In this document: in pieces, positions 33,562 through 42,100 of the stretch
Position numbering within the stretch: the first letter of the stretch is position 1
Layout: each line of letters starts with the position of its first letter
NCBI RefSeq assembly: GCF_003937915.1
Contig: NZ_RHUM01000014.1
Coordinates: 1 to 42,735 of the forward strand
DNA length: 42,735 nucleotides
Direction of reading: 5' to 3'
Origin: Erwinia sp. 198
Lineage (GTDB): Bacteria > Pseudomonadota > Gammaproteobacteria > Enterobacterales > Enterobacteriaceae
Made by a program: the position numbers and the translations under genes
The notes under the pieces: model-generated
What the model saw: the letters and a program-made list of their open reading frames with translations, nothing else
Database searches by the model: none
Told to the model about the DNA's origin: nothing

Positions 33562-33999
33562 ATGAAAATGATAGCTTTATTGTTTTTTTTAGCTATCACG
33601 CTTTATTTTGTCTGGCGCGCTAACCTATCCTCCGGGAAAATAAAATTAGTGAGCGTGGGTAAGGGATTGATCGGTGTATTTCTGGGGGTTATCGTCTTGG
33701 GGTTTTTTCTTAAACTTCTGGTGGCCGTCATTCCTGGATTTACTAATGATGCTGCCGGCGATTTAATGGAGGAAATAGGCGCCTCATTTATAGTGGTATG
33801 GGGGATGGGGTTTTTAATTGTAGCAATATCGGTTATATTTGGCCGGATCATGGATTTTCACAAGCACTATAATTTTGAAAATTATAAAAAATTTTCGCCA
33901 GTTACCAGTAAGTTGGCCCCAGGTTTTCTGATTTTTGCTAAGTGTTTAGTATCTTTGGGGGCTGTATTGATGCTTTATGGTATTTGGCTTACGAATTAA
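33562..33999 (+). CDS. Small four-helix membrane protein, candidate orphan immunity protein (paralogue 1)
   Basis: A 145-residue integral inner-membrane protein with about four hydrophobic segments: residues 2-18, 34-57, 72-93 and 120-142. It shares with the genes at 35448 and 36006 an IFGRIMDFHK-type motif before a short polar loop with NY, and the C-terminus YGIWL. AT-rich and with GGGAA 7 nt before the ATG. All three copies lie between ppkA and vgrG, the usual place of vgrG-island cargo. I infer immunity to membrane-acting or periplasmic effectors no longer encoded here. No named family was recognised. Confidence 0.65.
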   Translation: MKMIALLFFLAITLYFVWRANLSSGKIKLVSVGKGLIGVFLGVIVLGFFLKLLVAVIPGFTNDAAGDLMEEIGASFIVVWGMGFLIVAISVIFGRIMDFHKHYNFENYKKFSPVTSKLAPGFLIFAKCLVSLGAVLMLYGIWLTN

Positions 34000-34017
34000 A
34001 TCAGAAGGAGATGTTCT

Positions 34018-35082
34018 ATAGGTTTTAATATCGAATATAGATCCCCTGTTGCTCCTGGTTTTACTAAGTAAGAGATTGAACGGCATTTCTGGAAGTGCCT
34101 TTATACTTCTTCAGAACAAGAGACGCTGCATTACTGGATGGTATTACCAAAAAACCTTAAGCCAGCATAATTGGAACCGGTGGCTTTTCCCGGAACGGGA
34201 TTAACAAATATTGGCCGCTATTTTACTACTGACGAATCGCCTTACCTTGAAGTCTGGGCAGCTTATGAGCGCTGTCAGTGGGAAATGAATGCATCCGACT
34301 GGTTATTTAAAAAGCTCGCTTTGGCGGGTGAAAAAGTTCTTCATCGCCGTCTTGTGGGCAAAGCCGTAGAAAATGGTATTTTTGCTGATGTTTTAACTAT
34401 CAAGGTGCACTCTTCCGGTGATGAGGTGATCTCACTATATACTGTGCAAAAGGATTATAATAAAGATAAAGGTGGCGGGAATTATTTTTCTCTAAAAGTT
34501 TCCTGTGCCTCTCAGAATTATACCGCACTGGCGCATGATATTTATTTTATGGCAGTCAACTGGGATCTTTTGCATTGCAGTAATTTAGCTATGGCTGAAT
34601 TGATCACCTCAGTAGCTCTGGGAGGTGAAAGTGCTTTTAAAATCCCTCTTTCCTGGCATGCTAAAATCATTGAAAAAAATAGAATTGTTGTCGGTCATAC
34701 AACTGATAATCCCAGTGCTGGTGTTATTAATTTCTATTTCTATTCTGTCGGCGAATGCCATGCGCCTCAAGCTGTCTTTGATAAATCAACAGCTCGTTTT
34801 GTTCAGCATGATGATTCCGTAATCCTTACAGCAAACGAGCTGGAGGATTTTCCGAATGGCATTAATCCTGAGCTGGGCTCAATACAAACCTGTACTGGTG
34901 AATTATATAGCGAGAAGGAAAAGATACGAGCCTTCTATCAAAGCTATATCTTTAATGATTCAGGTGTATGGTGCTATATTGAGCTGGTCGGCCAGCAGCG
35001 TAATAATGAAAACTATAAATTCAAAGCTAACAAACGCTGCCTGGAGATAATTTTGGCCACTTTAAATATAAAGGCCAGCTAA
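34018..35082 (+). pseudogene. Disrupted gene of a ~354-residue soluble protein (most complete copy)
   Basis: The ancestral frame can be read from 34018, where the start codon is ATA instead of the ATG kept in the two sister copies. It is interrupted by TAA at 34069-34071 and TAA at 34168-34170, then stays open for 303 codons to 35082. The sister copy at 36456 has GAA where this copy has the second TAA. The protein appears to consist of two similar alpha/beta halves (LHYWMVLPKNLKPA ... / FKIPLSWHAKIIEK ...), perhaps related to DcrB/PsbP-like folds, but that is a weak impression. A TTG at 34171 could in theory start a shortened product. Confidence 0.7.
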
Positions 35083-35266
35083 CTGAGGCAGATCAGGGTT
35101 GTCTTTGTAAAGAGGCTTTACAGCGAGTCGGGTTTATTTACAGGTCAACTTTTTATCCGCTATAGCTAAGACATATTAACCAGCTATTTGGGGGCAGTGG
35201 CCATTAACAGCGCTGCTATCTTGCAGATTATCAATCAGCCCGGTACTGCCGGTCCGGAAAATCACT
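35083..35266. other. Non-coding DNA ahead of the vgrG remnant
   Basis: No gene is visible. The last 30 bp (from about 35237) resemble the vgrG leader repeat in shortened form (CCCGGTACTGCCGGTCCGG, then AAAATCACT). Confidence 0.5.
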
Positions 35267-35426
35267 ACGTTTGATCGTATCAACGTCATCCTGCTGGTCG
35301 AAGGCATGCTGTTCTGGAAGTATTCTTGGGAAAGTTATTGATTATCGTGTTGATGAAGACTGGATTAATAAAGTAGATAATGTCAGCGATGGGCGTTTTC
35401 TGGTGGTTGTAATACGGTTTTGGTAG
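35267..35426 (+). pseudogene. vgrG 5' remnant joined to an unknown C-terminal tail
   Basis: Positions 35267-35320 match the first 18 codons of vgrG (FDRINVILLVEGMLFWK against FDRITVILPVEGLLFWK), but the start codon is ACG. The match stops abruptly at 35320. After a +1 shift, an open frame encodes GKVIDYRVDEDWINKVDN, then VSDGRFLVVVIRFW, and a stop at 35424-35426, 21 bp before the next membrane-protein gene. The tail has the position expected for the end of an effector gene preceding its immunity gene, so this looks like a deletion scar between an old vgrG start and an old effector end. Confidence 0.7.
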
Positions 35427-35447
35427 GGGGGTAAAAGGGGGTATCTG

Positions 35448-35888
35448 ATGAAGTATGTAAGCTTTTTATTTTTTGTTTTAATTTCAATCGGATATATATG
35501 GAGCGGGAAAGATGTTTTTGTACGAAAGGATTGGATTAAATTTGGTCAGCATTTTATTAGTGTTGCAATAGCTATTACTATTGTAGGCTTTATTATAAAA
35601 GGCTCGCTTGCTGTTTTTCCCGAGTTCTCCCGTTCTACGGCCAGGTTCATTTTAGCTGGTTTTAGTCTTTCATCCATAATGGTGTTAGGATTAAAATTTT
35701 TAGTCGTGATGATGTGCGCTATTTTCGCAAGAATTATGAAATTCCACCAGGTGAAAAATCAAAACAATTATAATAATTTAAGTGTTTTTACGAGCGGGAT
35801 TTCTTTGCCTATGTTAAATTTTTTTAAATTATTGCTGTCCGCTGTTGGTGTAATAATTTTTTATGGTATCTGGCTTGCTCAGCCATAA
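35448..35888 (+). CDS. Small four-helix membrane protein, candidate orphan immunity protein (paralogue 2)
   Basis: A 146-residue paralogue of the genes at 33562 and 36006. It shares WSGKD near the N-terminus with copy 3, IFARIMKFHQ in the middle, and FYGIWLAQP at the end. About four hydrophobic segments. GGGGG lies 7-8 nt before the ATG. It follows directly the vgrG/tail scar, as an immunity gene would follow its effector. It is followed by only 20 codons of the larger partner gene. The reading frame is intact, so it may still be expressed. Confidence 0.65.
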   Translation: MKYVSFLFFVLISIGYIWSGKDVFVRKDWIKFGQHFISVAIAITIVGFIIKGSLAVFPEFSRSTARFILAGFSLSSIMVLGLKFLVVMMCAIFARIMKFHQVKNQNNYNNLSVFTSGISLPMLNFFKLLLSAVGVIIFYGIWLAQP

Positions 35889-35904
35889 AGCATAAGGGAA
35901 TGCT

Positions 35905-35964
35905 ATGATTTTTGACGCCAGCTACAATTTTCATCTTGCATTTCCTTTACTAAAGAGGAAATGA
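35905..35964 (+). pseudogene. 5' remnant of the larger partner gene (second copy)
   Basis: Nineteen codons from an ATG (MIFDASYNFHLAFPLLKRK) ending at TGA 35962-35964 align with the start of the copy at 36456 (MKNHIGYNFPFASPFTKKK), including the upstream GGAATGCT. The rest of the gene is missing; the next membrane-protein gene begins 41 bp further on. Confidence 0.65.
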
Positions 35965-36005
35965 AGTAATAATATTTTATTGAATTTAAACATAACGGGT
36001 AGAGT

Positions 36006-36443
36006 ATGTCCTGGTTAGGTTTCTTTTTTTTTCTGACTTTATCACTATGGTACGTATGGAATGGTAAAGATAATTTTTCTAAAAAAGAATGGGTTCTTTT
36101 TTTTGCTAAAATAGTTTCCGTTTTGATTGTTACGGCTTTATTTGGCAGGGTTATGTATAATATGATAATGGTGTGGAATTTTATGTCTATACCAGAGGCG
36201 AAAAAAATCACTGCTTCTTTGGGGGGCGCTTTTATTGCCGTGCTTGGAAGCAAGTTTTTAGTAGTGGCAATTTTTTCAATATTTTCAAATGTTCTGGGCT
36301 TTCATAAGCAGAGTAATGAAAAAAATTATGAAAAAATATCCTCTTTGTCGAAAGCTATATCGCCGTCACTTGTTCTTTTTGTTAAATGTTCAGTTTCTGC
36401 AGTGTCGGCAATGATGCTTTATGGGATTTGGTTAGGTAGATAA
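36006..36443 (+). CDS. Small four-helix membrane protein, candidate orphan immunity protein (paralogue 3)
   Basis: A 145-residue paralogue of the genes at 33562 and 35448: WNGKDNFSKKEW near the N-terminus, FHKQSNEKNYEKIS in the polar loop, LYGIWLGR at the C-terminus. Four hydrophobic segments. Intact frame, AT-rich; ribosome binding site CGGGTAGAG. The copies have diverged strongly in the helices but keep loop and C-terminal motifs, as expected for immunity proteins with changed specificity. Confidence 0.65.
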   Translation: MSWLGFFFFLTLSLWYVWNGKDNFSKKEWVLFFAKIVSVLIVTALFGRVMYNMIMVWNFMSIPEAKKITASLGGAFIAVLGSKFLVVAIFSIFSNVLGFHKQSNEKNYEKISSLSKAISPSLVLFVKCSVSAVSAMMLYGIWLGR

Positions 36444-36455
36444 CAACAGGATGCT

Positions 36456-36727
36456 ATGAAAAATCACATCGGCTACAATTTTCCTTTTGCCTCTCCTTTT
36501 ACTAAAAAGAAAATGAAGCAACGCTACTGAAAGTGTCTTTACACATTTTCAGATGAGAAAATGCTGCATTATTGGGTAGCATTGCCAAAAAGCCTGAAGC
36601 CAGCTGAAGTAAAGTCGATAGCATGCCCGGAGGCAGGATCAGTAAATATCGGGCGCTATATCACTTCGAAGAAAATAAAAGGTGTATTGAGATCATTTTT
36701 TCCACCATGCAAATTTTAGCCAGTTAA
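36456..36727 (+). pseudogene. Internally deleted copy of the larger partner gene (third copy)
   Basis: It starts with an intact ATG (MKNHIGYNFPFASPF) but has TGA at 36528-36530 where copy 1 has TGG. It continues with CLYTFSDEKMLHYWVALPKS up to IGRYITS, then jumps to the far C-terminus (ENKRCIEIIFSTMQILAS against ANKRCLEIILATLNIKAS), stop at 36725. About 830 bp are deleted and the frame is shifted at the junction near 36667. Confidence 0.75.
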
Positions 36728-36748
36728 AGCCATAGCTTTTTGATTGAA

Positions 36749-36778
36749 TTACAATAATCCTGCTTCGGGAAGTATACT
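36749..36778 (+). promoter_or_regulatory. Possible vgrG promoter
   Basis: TTACAA (36749-36754) and TATACT (36773-36778) with an 18-bp spacer, 66 bp upstream of the vgrG start. The -35 match is weak. Confidence 0.3.
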
Positions 36779-36795
36779 ACGTCTGACCACCCTAA

Positions 36796-36840
36796 TCCTT
36801 ATCCGCCCGGTTTACCGCCGGGCCTGCCAGTCCGGGAAAT
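36796..36840 (+). repeat. 45-bp direct repeat, copy 2 (vgrG leader)
   Basis: Second copy of the repeat at 33394-33438 (42 of 45 identical). It ends 4 bp before the vgrG ATG and supplies its ribosome binding site (GGGAAAT). The hairpin CCCGG/CCGGG is kept with a changed loop. Confidence 0.9.
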
Positions 36841-36844
36841 CACT

Positions 36845-38767
36845 ATGTTTGATCGTATCACCGTCATCCTGCCGGTCGAGGGCCTGCTGTTCTGGAAGCT
36901 CAGCGGCCGGGAACGCCTCGCCGGCGCCTTTGAGTTCACCGTGGAGCTGCTCAGCACCGACGCGCGCATCGACCGCAAAACGCTGCTGGGCCAGCCGGTT
37001 ACCGTCTGCATCCCGACTCAGGGCACGGGCACGCGCTACCTGAACGGCAAAATCACCCGCGCCGGGGTCTACAGCCAGGAGCTGAACGGCACGCGCTACG
37101 CGGTGTACCGCCTGAGCATGGAGCCGGACCTGTGGCCGATGAAGCGCGACCGCAACCTGCGCATCTTCCAGGGGCAGACGGTGGTGCAGATAATCAAAAC
37201 GCTGCTGGAGGAGTATGGGGTGACGGTGGAGGACCGGCTGACGGGCAGCTACCGGGTGTGGGAGTACTGCGTGCAGTACCAGGAGAGCAGCTTCGACTTT
37301 ATCAGCCGGCTGATGGAGCTGGAGGGGATTTACTACTTCTTCCGCCACGAGGCGGACCGGCACACGCTGGTGCTGGCGGACAGCGCGCGGCAGCACCAGC
37401 CGTACGCGGGCTACGAGGTTATTCCGTACCACGCGACGCCGTCGGGGGGCAGCACCTCAACGGAGGGCATTAGCGTGTGGGAGATGGAGGACAGCGTGAC
37501 GCCGGGCATCTACAGCATAGACGACTACGACTTCCGCAAGCCGAACGCGTGGATGCTGCAGGCGCGGCAGAACCCGGCGTCGCCGGCGCCGGGGCAGATA
37601 GACGTGTACGACTGGCCGGGGCACTTCGTGGACCACGACCACGGGGAGCACTACGCAAAAATCCGCCAGGAGGTATGGCAGGTGGAGCACCGGCAGATAA
37701 GCGCGGTGGGCACGGCGCTGGGGCTGGCGCCGGGGAACACCTTCACGCTGCTGAACGCGCCGTTCTTCAGCGACAACGGCGAGTACCTGACGGTGAGCGC
37801 GTACTACGACTTCGAGGAGAACCGCTACGCCAGCGGGGGCGACGGCGGCACGAAGCACAATATCGCCATCGGGGTTATCCCGTCGGACGTGACGTTCCGT
37901 GCGGCGCCGAAAACGGCGTGGCCGCGCACGCACGGGCCGCAGACGGCGAAGGTGGTGGGGCCGAAGGGCGAGTCCATCTGGACGGACAAGTACGGGCGCA
38001 TCAAGGTGAAGTTCCACTGGGACCGGCTGGCGAAGGGTGACGACACCAGCTCGTGCTGGGTGCGCGTGTCGAGCGCCTGGGCGGGCCAGGGGTTCGGCGG
38101 CGTGCAGATCCCGCGCGTCAACGACGAGGTGGTGATCGACTTTATCAACGGCGATCCGGACCGGCCTATCGTGACGGGCCGCGTGTACAACGAGGCGAGC
38201 ATGCCGCCGTGGGCGCTGCCGGCTGCGGCGACGCAGATGGGCTTTTTAAGCCGCTCGAAGGACGGCACGCCGGACAACGCCAACGCGCTGCGCTTTGAGG
38301 ACAAGGCGGGCGAAGAGCAGGTGTGGATCCAGGCGCAGAAGAATATGGATACCAATATCAAAAATGATGAAACCCGAGCGGTGGGTGGTAATCAGACGGT
38401 ATCCATTAATAAAGATTTTACCAGCACGGTGAGCGGCGCTTACGTGCAGAAAACACAGAAATCACGTAATGAACTGGTGGGAGGAGACTACGAGCTTTGG
38501 GCGCAGGATGGCTTGCAGATCGCTGCCGGACAAGGCATCAGCTTTGTTTCGGGCGAGAGCGTGCTGACGCTCGATCCCAACGGCACGATTTCGTTGCAAT
38601 GCATTCAGTTCCAAATCAACGCCACCGGCAACGGACAAATCAATACCGGCGGCACGCTGGATCTGAATATCAGCACGCCAACGCCGGGCATCACGCCCGA
38701 TCCAACACCGATGACTATCGGCTATGAGGTTCTTCAGGCCTTCGATAAAAAAGGAAGCAATTCATGA
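36845..38767 (+). CDS. vgrG: T6SS spike protein VgrG (TssI)
   Basis: A 640-residue VgrG. The gp27-like part covers about residues 1-370 (RITVILPVEGLLFWKLSG, YCVQYQESSFDFISRLMELEGIYYFFRH). The gp5 OB-fold segment follows (KYGRIKVKFHWDR, SCWVRVSSAWAGQGFGG, VIDFINGDPDRPIVTGRVYN). A C-terminal beta-helical needle ends near residue 610. There is no extra effector domain, so it acts as carrier for the PAAR-Rhs protein encoded downstream. Codons 50-500 use almost only G/C in third position; from about 38340 usage relaxes. The stop overlaps the eagR start (ATGA). Confidence 0.96.
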   Translation: MFDRITVILPVEGLLFWKLSGRERLAGAFEFTVELLSTDARIDRKTLLGQPVTVCIPTQGTGTRYLNGKITRAGVYSQELNGTRYAVYRLSMEPDLWPMKRDRNLRIFQGQTVVQIIKTLLEEYGVTVEDRLTGSYRVWEYCVQYQESSFDFISRLMELEGIYYFFRHEADRHTLVLADSARQHQPYAGYEVIPYHATPSGGSTSTEGISVWEMEDSVTPGIYSIDDYDFRKPNAWMLQARQNPASPAPGQIDVYDWPGHFVDHDHGEHYAKIRQEVWQVEHRQISAVGTALGLAPGNTFTLLNAPFFSDNGEYLTVSAYYDFEENRYASGGDGGTKHNIAIGVIPSDVTFRAAPKTAWPRTHGPQTAKVVGPKGESIWTDKYGRIKVKFHWDRLAKGDDTSSCWVRVSSAWAGQGFGGVQIPRVNDEVVIDFINGDPDRPIVTGRVYNEASMPPWALPAAATQMGFLSRSKDGTPDNANALRFEDKAGEEQVWIQAQKNMDTNIKNDETRAVGGNQTVSINKDFTSTVSGAYVQKTQKSRNELVGGDYELWAQDGLQIAAGQGISFVSGESVLTLDPNGTISLQCIQFQINATGNGQINTGGTLDLNISTPTPGITPDPTPMTIGYEVLQAFDKKGSNS

Positions 38768-39186
38768 ATTACATTTTATCCGAAGGCACGCTGACGTTAC
38801 CTGAAGCGGTCCAGGAACAAAGTATTACCTTACTGAAACTGCCCAAAGCTCGTGCCACGCTGGTCGTGACCCGGGCATGGGATGTGCAGGAAGGCGAAGA
38901 AGTGCGCTATCTGCAACAGCAGTTGGAAAAAGTGAAACGCGATATGAAAAAATTCGCGGCTGAAAAAGTGCAGGAGGCGCTTTTCGGCGGCCTGCCTGCG
39001 CAGGAAGTCGCCATGCGATTTGAAAACCAGGGCGTGCAGGTGGTGCAAAAACTGCTGGTTGTCAGAACCGCTACGCATCTGATGACGCTGACCTTCAGCC
39101 GGGCAGGCTCTTTCGATCCCGCTTCCCTGACCGTCTGGCAAGATATTAAGAAGGGATTTATTCCTGCCGCAGGATCGGAGGCCTGA
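38764..39186 (+). CDS. eagR: EagR-type chaperone (DUF1795/DcrB-like) for the Rhs effector
   Basis: A 140-residue DUF1795 protein (ILSEGTLTLPEAVQEQSITLL, TLVVTRAWDVQEGEEVRYLQ, FENQGVQVVQKLLVV). EagR/EagT chaperones bind and shield the N-terminal transmembrane helices of prePAAR effectors in the cytoplasm until loading on VgrG. The neighbour rhs gene, 3 nt downstream, has exactly such helices. AAAGGAAG precedes the ATG, which overlaps the vgrG stop. Confidence 0.9.
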   Translation: MNYILSEGTLTLPEAVQEQSITLLKLPKARATLVVTRAWDVQEGEEVRYLQQQLEKVKRDMKKFAAEKVQEALFGGLPAQEVAMRFENQGVQVVQKLLVVRTATHLMTLTFSRAGSFDPASLTVWQDIKKGFIPAAGSEA

Positions 39187-39189
39187 GTA

Positions 39190-42100
39190 ATGTCCGAGTC
39201 GATCGCAGCTCGTTTAGACGATCCTTTAGTGCACAGCTCTGCACTGGCGGATCTTGTCAGCGGATTAGTCGAAGGAGCTATCTATACCGGCATTTTAGCC
39301 GGCGCTGGCCTGCTGTTTGCCGTTAATCCGGTGGCTGGCGTCGCGGTTGGTGCTGCTGTCATGCTGGGCGCGATGGCGTCCGGCTATCCTGAAAAATTGG
39401 GCAACAAAGCCAGCGACGCTGTGGATGGCCTGCTGGATACGCTGGGTATGCGCGGGCCGCCGGATGCGGTTATAACCAGCGGTTCTGATAACGTTAAGAT
39501 CATGGGCAAGCCGGCTGCACGCGCGGCAGGAACCGTAAGCCGTGCCTGGCTGGCTTCGCCGTCTGTTGGCAGCGAAGAAGCGCCGGGGCTGAAAGATATT
39601 GCCATGGCCGTGGCAGGCGGGATCGCTTCCACTATCCGCCATCCGGGCGATGCGGTAAGCGCCGCGCTGGACAAAGTCAGCCATCTCAGCGCCGCATCGG
39701 TGGGCAGCTGGTTCGGTAATCTCTGGGACGACCTGATTCAGCCGACCGTTGCCAGCGCCAGCCCTTACGCTACGCCAGCGAACAAAGACACCGTCGCCTG
39801 TACCAAAGGACATCTGGCCGAGAATGCCAACTTCCTGGCGGAAGGGTCAAAAAAGGTCATGATCAACGGCCATCCTGCGGTGCGCAACGGTCACCGCAGC
39901 ACCTGTGAGGCCACCGTTCAGGTCAGCGATAACCCGCGCGTACGCATCGGCGGGGACAGCGTGGTGGTGCGCGATATCCGTAGCGGCAAAAACATGCTGG
40001 CCTATTTTGTCGGTGGCCTGCTGAGCGGCGGTATCGGTAAAGAAGGGGCAAAACTGCTGGAACAGCTTTTTACCCGCGTTGCGGCGCGGCGCGCGCTGCG
40101 GCAAATCACCTGTACGATCGTTTCTGAAGCAGGAGGAACGGTTGCCGCAGGCGCCATCTCCTCCGCGGCGATGCAGAGTTTTCACCCGGTTAACTATGCT
40201 ACCGGGGCCAAGATCCTGGCCGGTCAGGACGATCTGGATTTTGTGCTGGAAGATCGTATCCCGCTTTACTGGCAGCGCATCTATCACAGCCGCAATCTGA
40301 CGACCGGCCTGCTGGGCACGGGCTGGATGCTGCCGTTTGAAACGCGCCTGCTCCGCTTTCGTCATCCGGATGGGACTTTCCAGTTTGCCTGGCGCGATAT
40401 AACGGGTCAGGAGCTGGGTCTGGGCGAGATTACGCCAGGCGACGTGGTGCGTTTTGATGAAGAGGGCTTTACGCTGTTCTGCTCGCTGCAGGGCGTTATC
40501 GTTATGCAAACCGCGCAGGGCGAGTTTCATCTTTATGAGCCGGATCCGCAGCGCGAAGGCGAGTGGCGTATTGGCCGTATCTACGATCGTCACGAAAACT
40601 GCCAGCACTTTAGCTGGAACGAGGCCGGACAGCTGACCGCCATCGCTGGCGATAATGAAGCGCTGGACGTGCGGCTGAGCTATGAACCGCAACACGGCCG
40701 GCTGGCGGCGCTGCATCAGGTGGTCGCCGGGGAATTACGTCCTCTGGTGAACTACCGCTATAACCCGCAGGGCCAGCTGATTGCGGTTCAGGATGCCGAC
40801 GGTGTTGAAACCCGCCGCTTCAGCTGGGATCGCGCCAGCGATCTGATGGCGTCGCACAGTTACGCCACCGGCCTGACCGTGGCCTACCAGTGGCAGCCGG
40901 CCCGCGATCCGCGCTACTGGCGCGTATATGAATATCAGGTTCTGGACGACCAGCAGCATTGCCTGGAGCGCTGGCTGATCGATGCTGATGAAGAAGATCG
41001 CAGCGCCACGGTGACCTGCTTTTCCGGCGGCACCACACAGCATCGGTGGGACGAGCTTTGCCGTATTACCGATTATATCGACAGCTATGGCGCGCACTGG
41101 CGATACCGCTGGGCGGAGCAGGGCGACCTGCTGATGGCAACCCTTGCGCCGGGCGATCGGGTCTGGGCGTATGACTACGATGAGCGCGCCAATCTGTCGA
41201 TGGTGCGCGATCCGCTGGGTCAGACCACCACCACCCTCTGGCATCCATCCTATGCTTTTCCGTTAAAAGAGGTGCAGCCCGACGGTGCGGTGTGGCAATA
41301 CGAGTACAACGACGCCGGAGATGTTATTGCGGTAACCGATCCGCTGGGCGGTACCAGCCGTTTTACCTGGAACGAGCAGGGCGATTTACTCACGCGCACC
41401 GACGCGCTGGACAACACGCATCGCTTCTGGTGGAACGAGCGCGGGCAGCTCCGGCGCGACGAGGACTGCTCCGGCAACCAGAGCCATCGTCTGTATGATG
41501 ACGCAGGAAGGTTGCTGAGCAGCACGGACGCGGAAGGCAATACCACGCGTTATCGCTGGAGCGCGGCGGGTCGGCTGCAGTGCCTGACGCGGCCTGACGG
41601 ACGTGAAACGGAATATGAATACGATCGCGCCGGCATGCTGGTGGGCGAGAACGTCGACGGCTTTTCAGAACGGCACGTGGCCCTTAACGTGCGCGGGCAG
41701 GTTGTCAGCCAGACCGATCCGGCAGGGCATATTACCCGCTATCAGTACGATCGCTTTGGACGGATGACGGCGTTAAGCAATCCAAACGGCGATCGCTGGC
41801 AGTTCGAGTATGACAACAGCCAGCGCCTGCTGGCGCAGATTGACTACGCGGGGCGTCGCAAAAGCTATGGTTATGACGAGCTGGGCCAGGTTACGGAAGT
41901 CGTACAGCATCCGTTGTCTGTTGAAGGCGAAAACCTGCCGCCTCACCGCACGCAGTTTGAATATGATGAAGTCAGTCGCCTGACGGTGAAAACTACGCAG
42001 CAGCACCGTACCGAATATCACTACGGCCCGGACTGCGTGGAAGTCAGAAAGATAGCGCTGACGGAATGGGAGAAGGCACGAGCTGAAGGCCGTGAGGCAG

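Noticed and set aside
36744..37043. Plus-strand frame of 99 codons at the vgrG start
   Set aside because: An alternative frame overlapping the vgrG leader and N-terminus; low-complexity product.
39847..40716. Minus-strand frame of 289 codons opposite rhs
   Set aside because: Antisense shadow of the Rhs/PAAR coding sequence.
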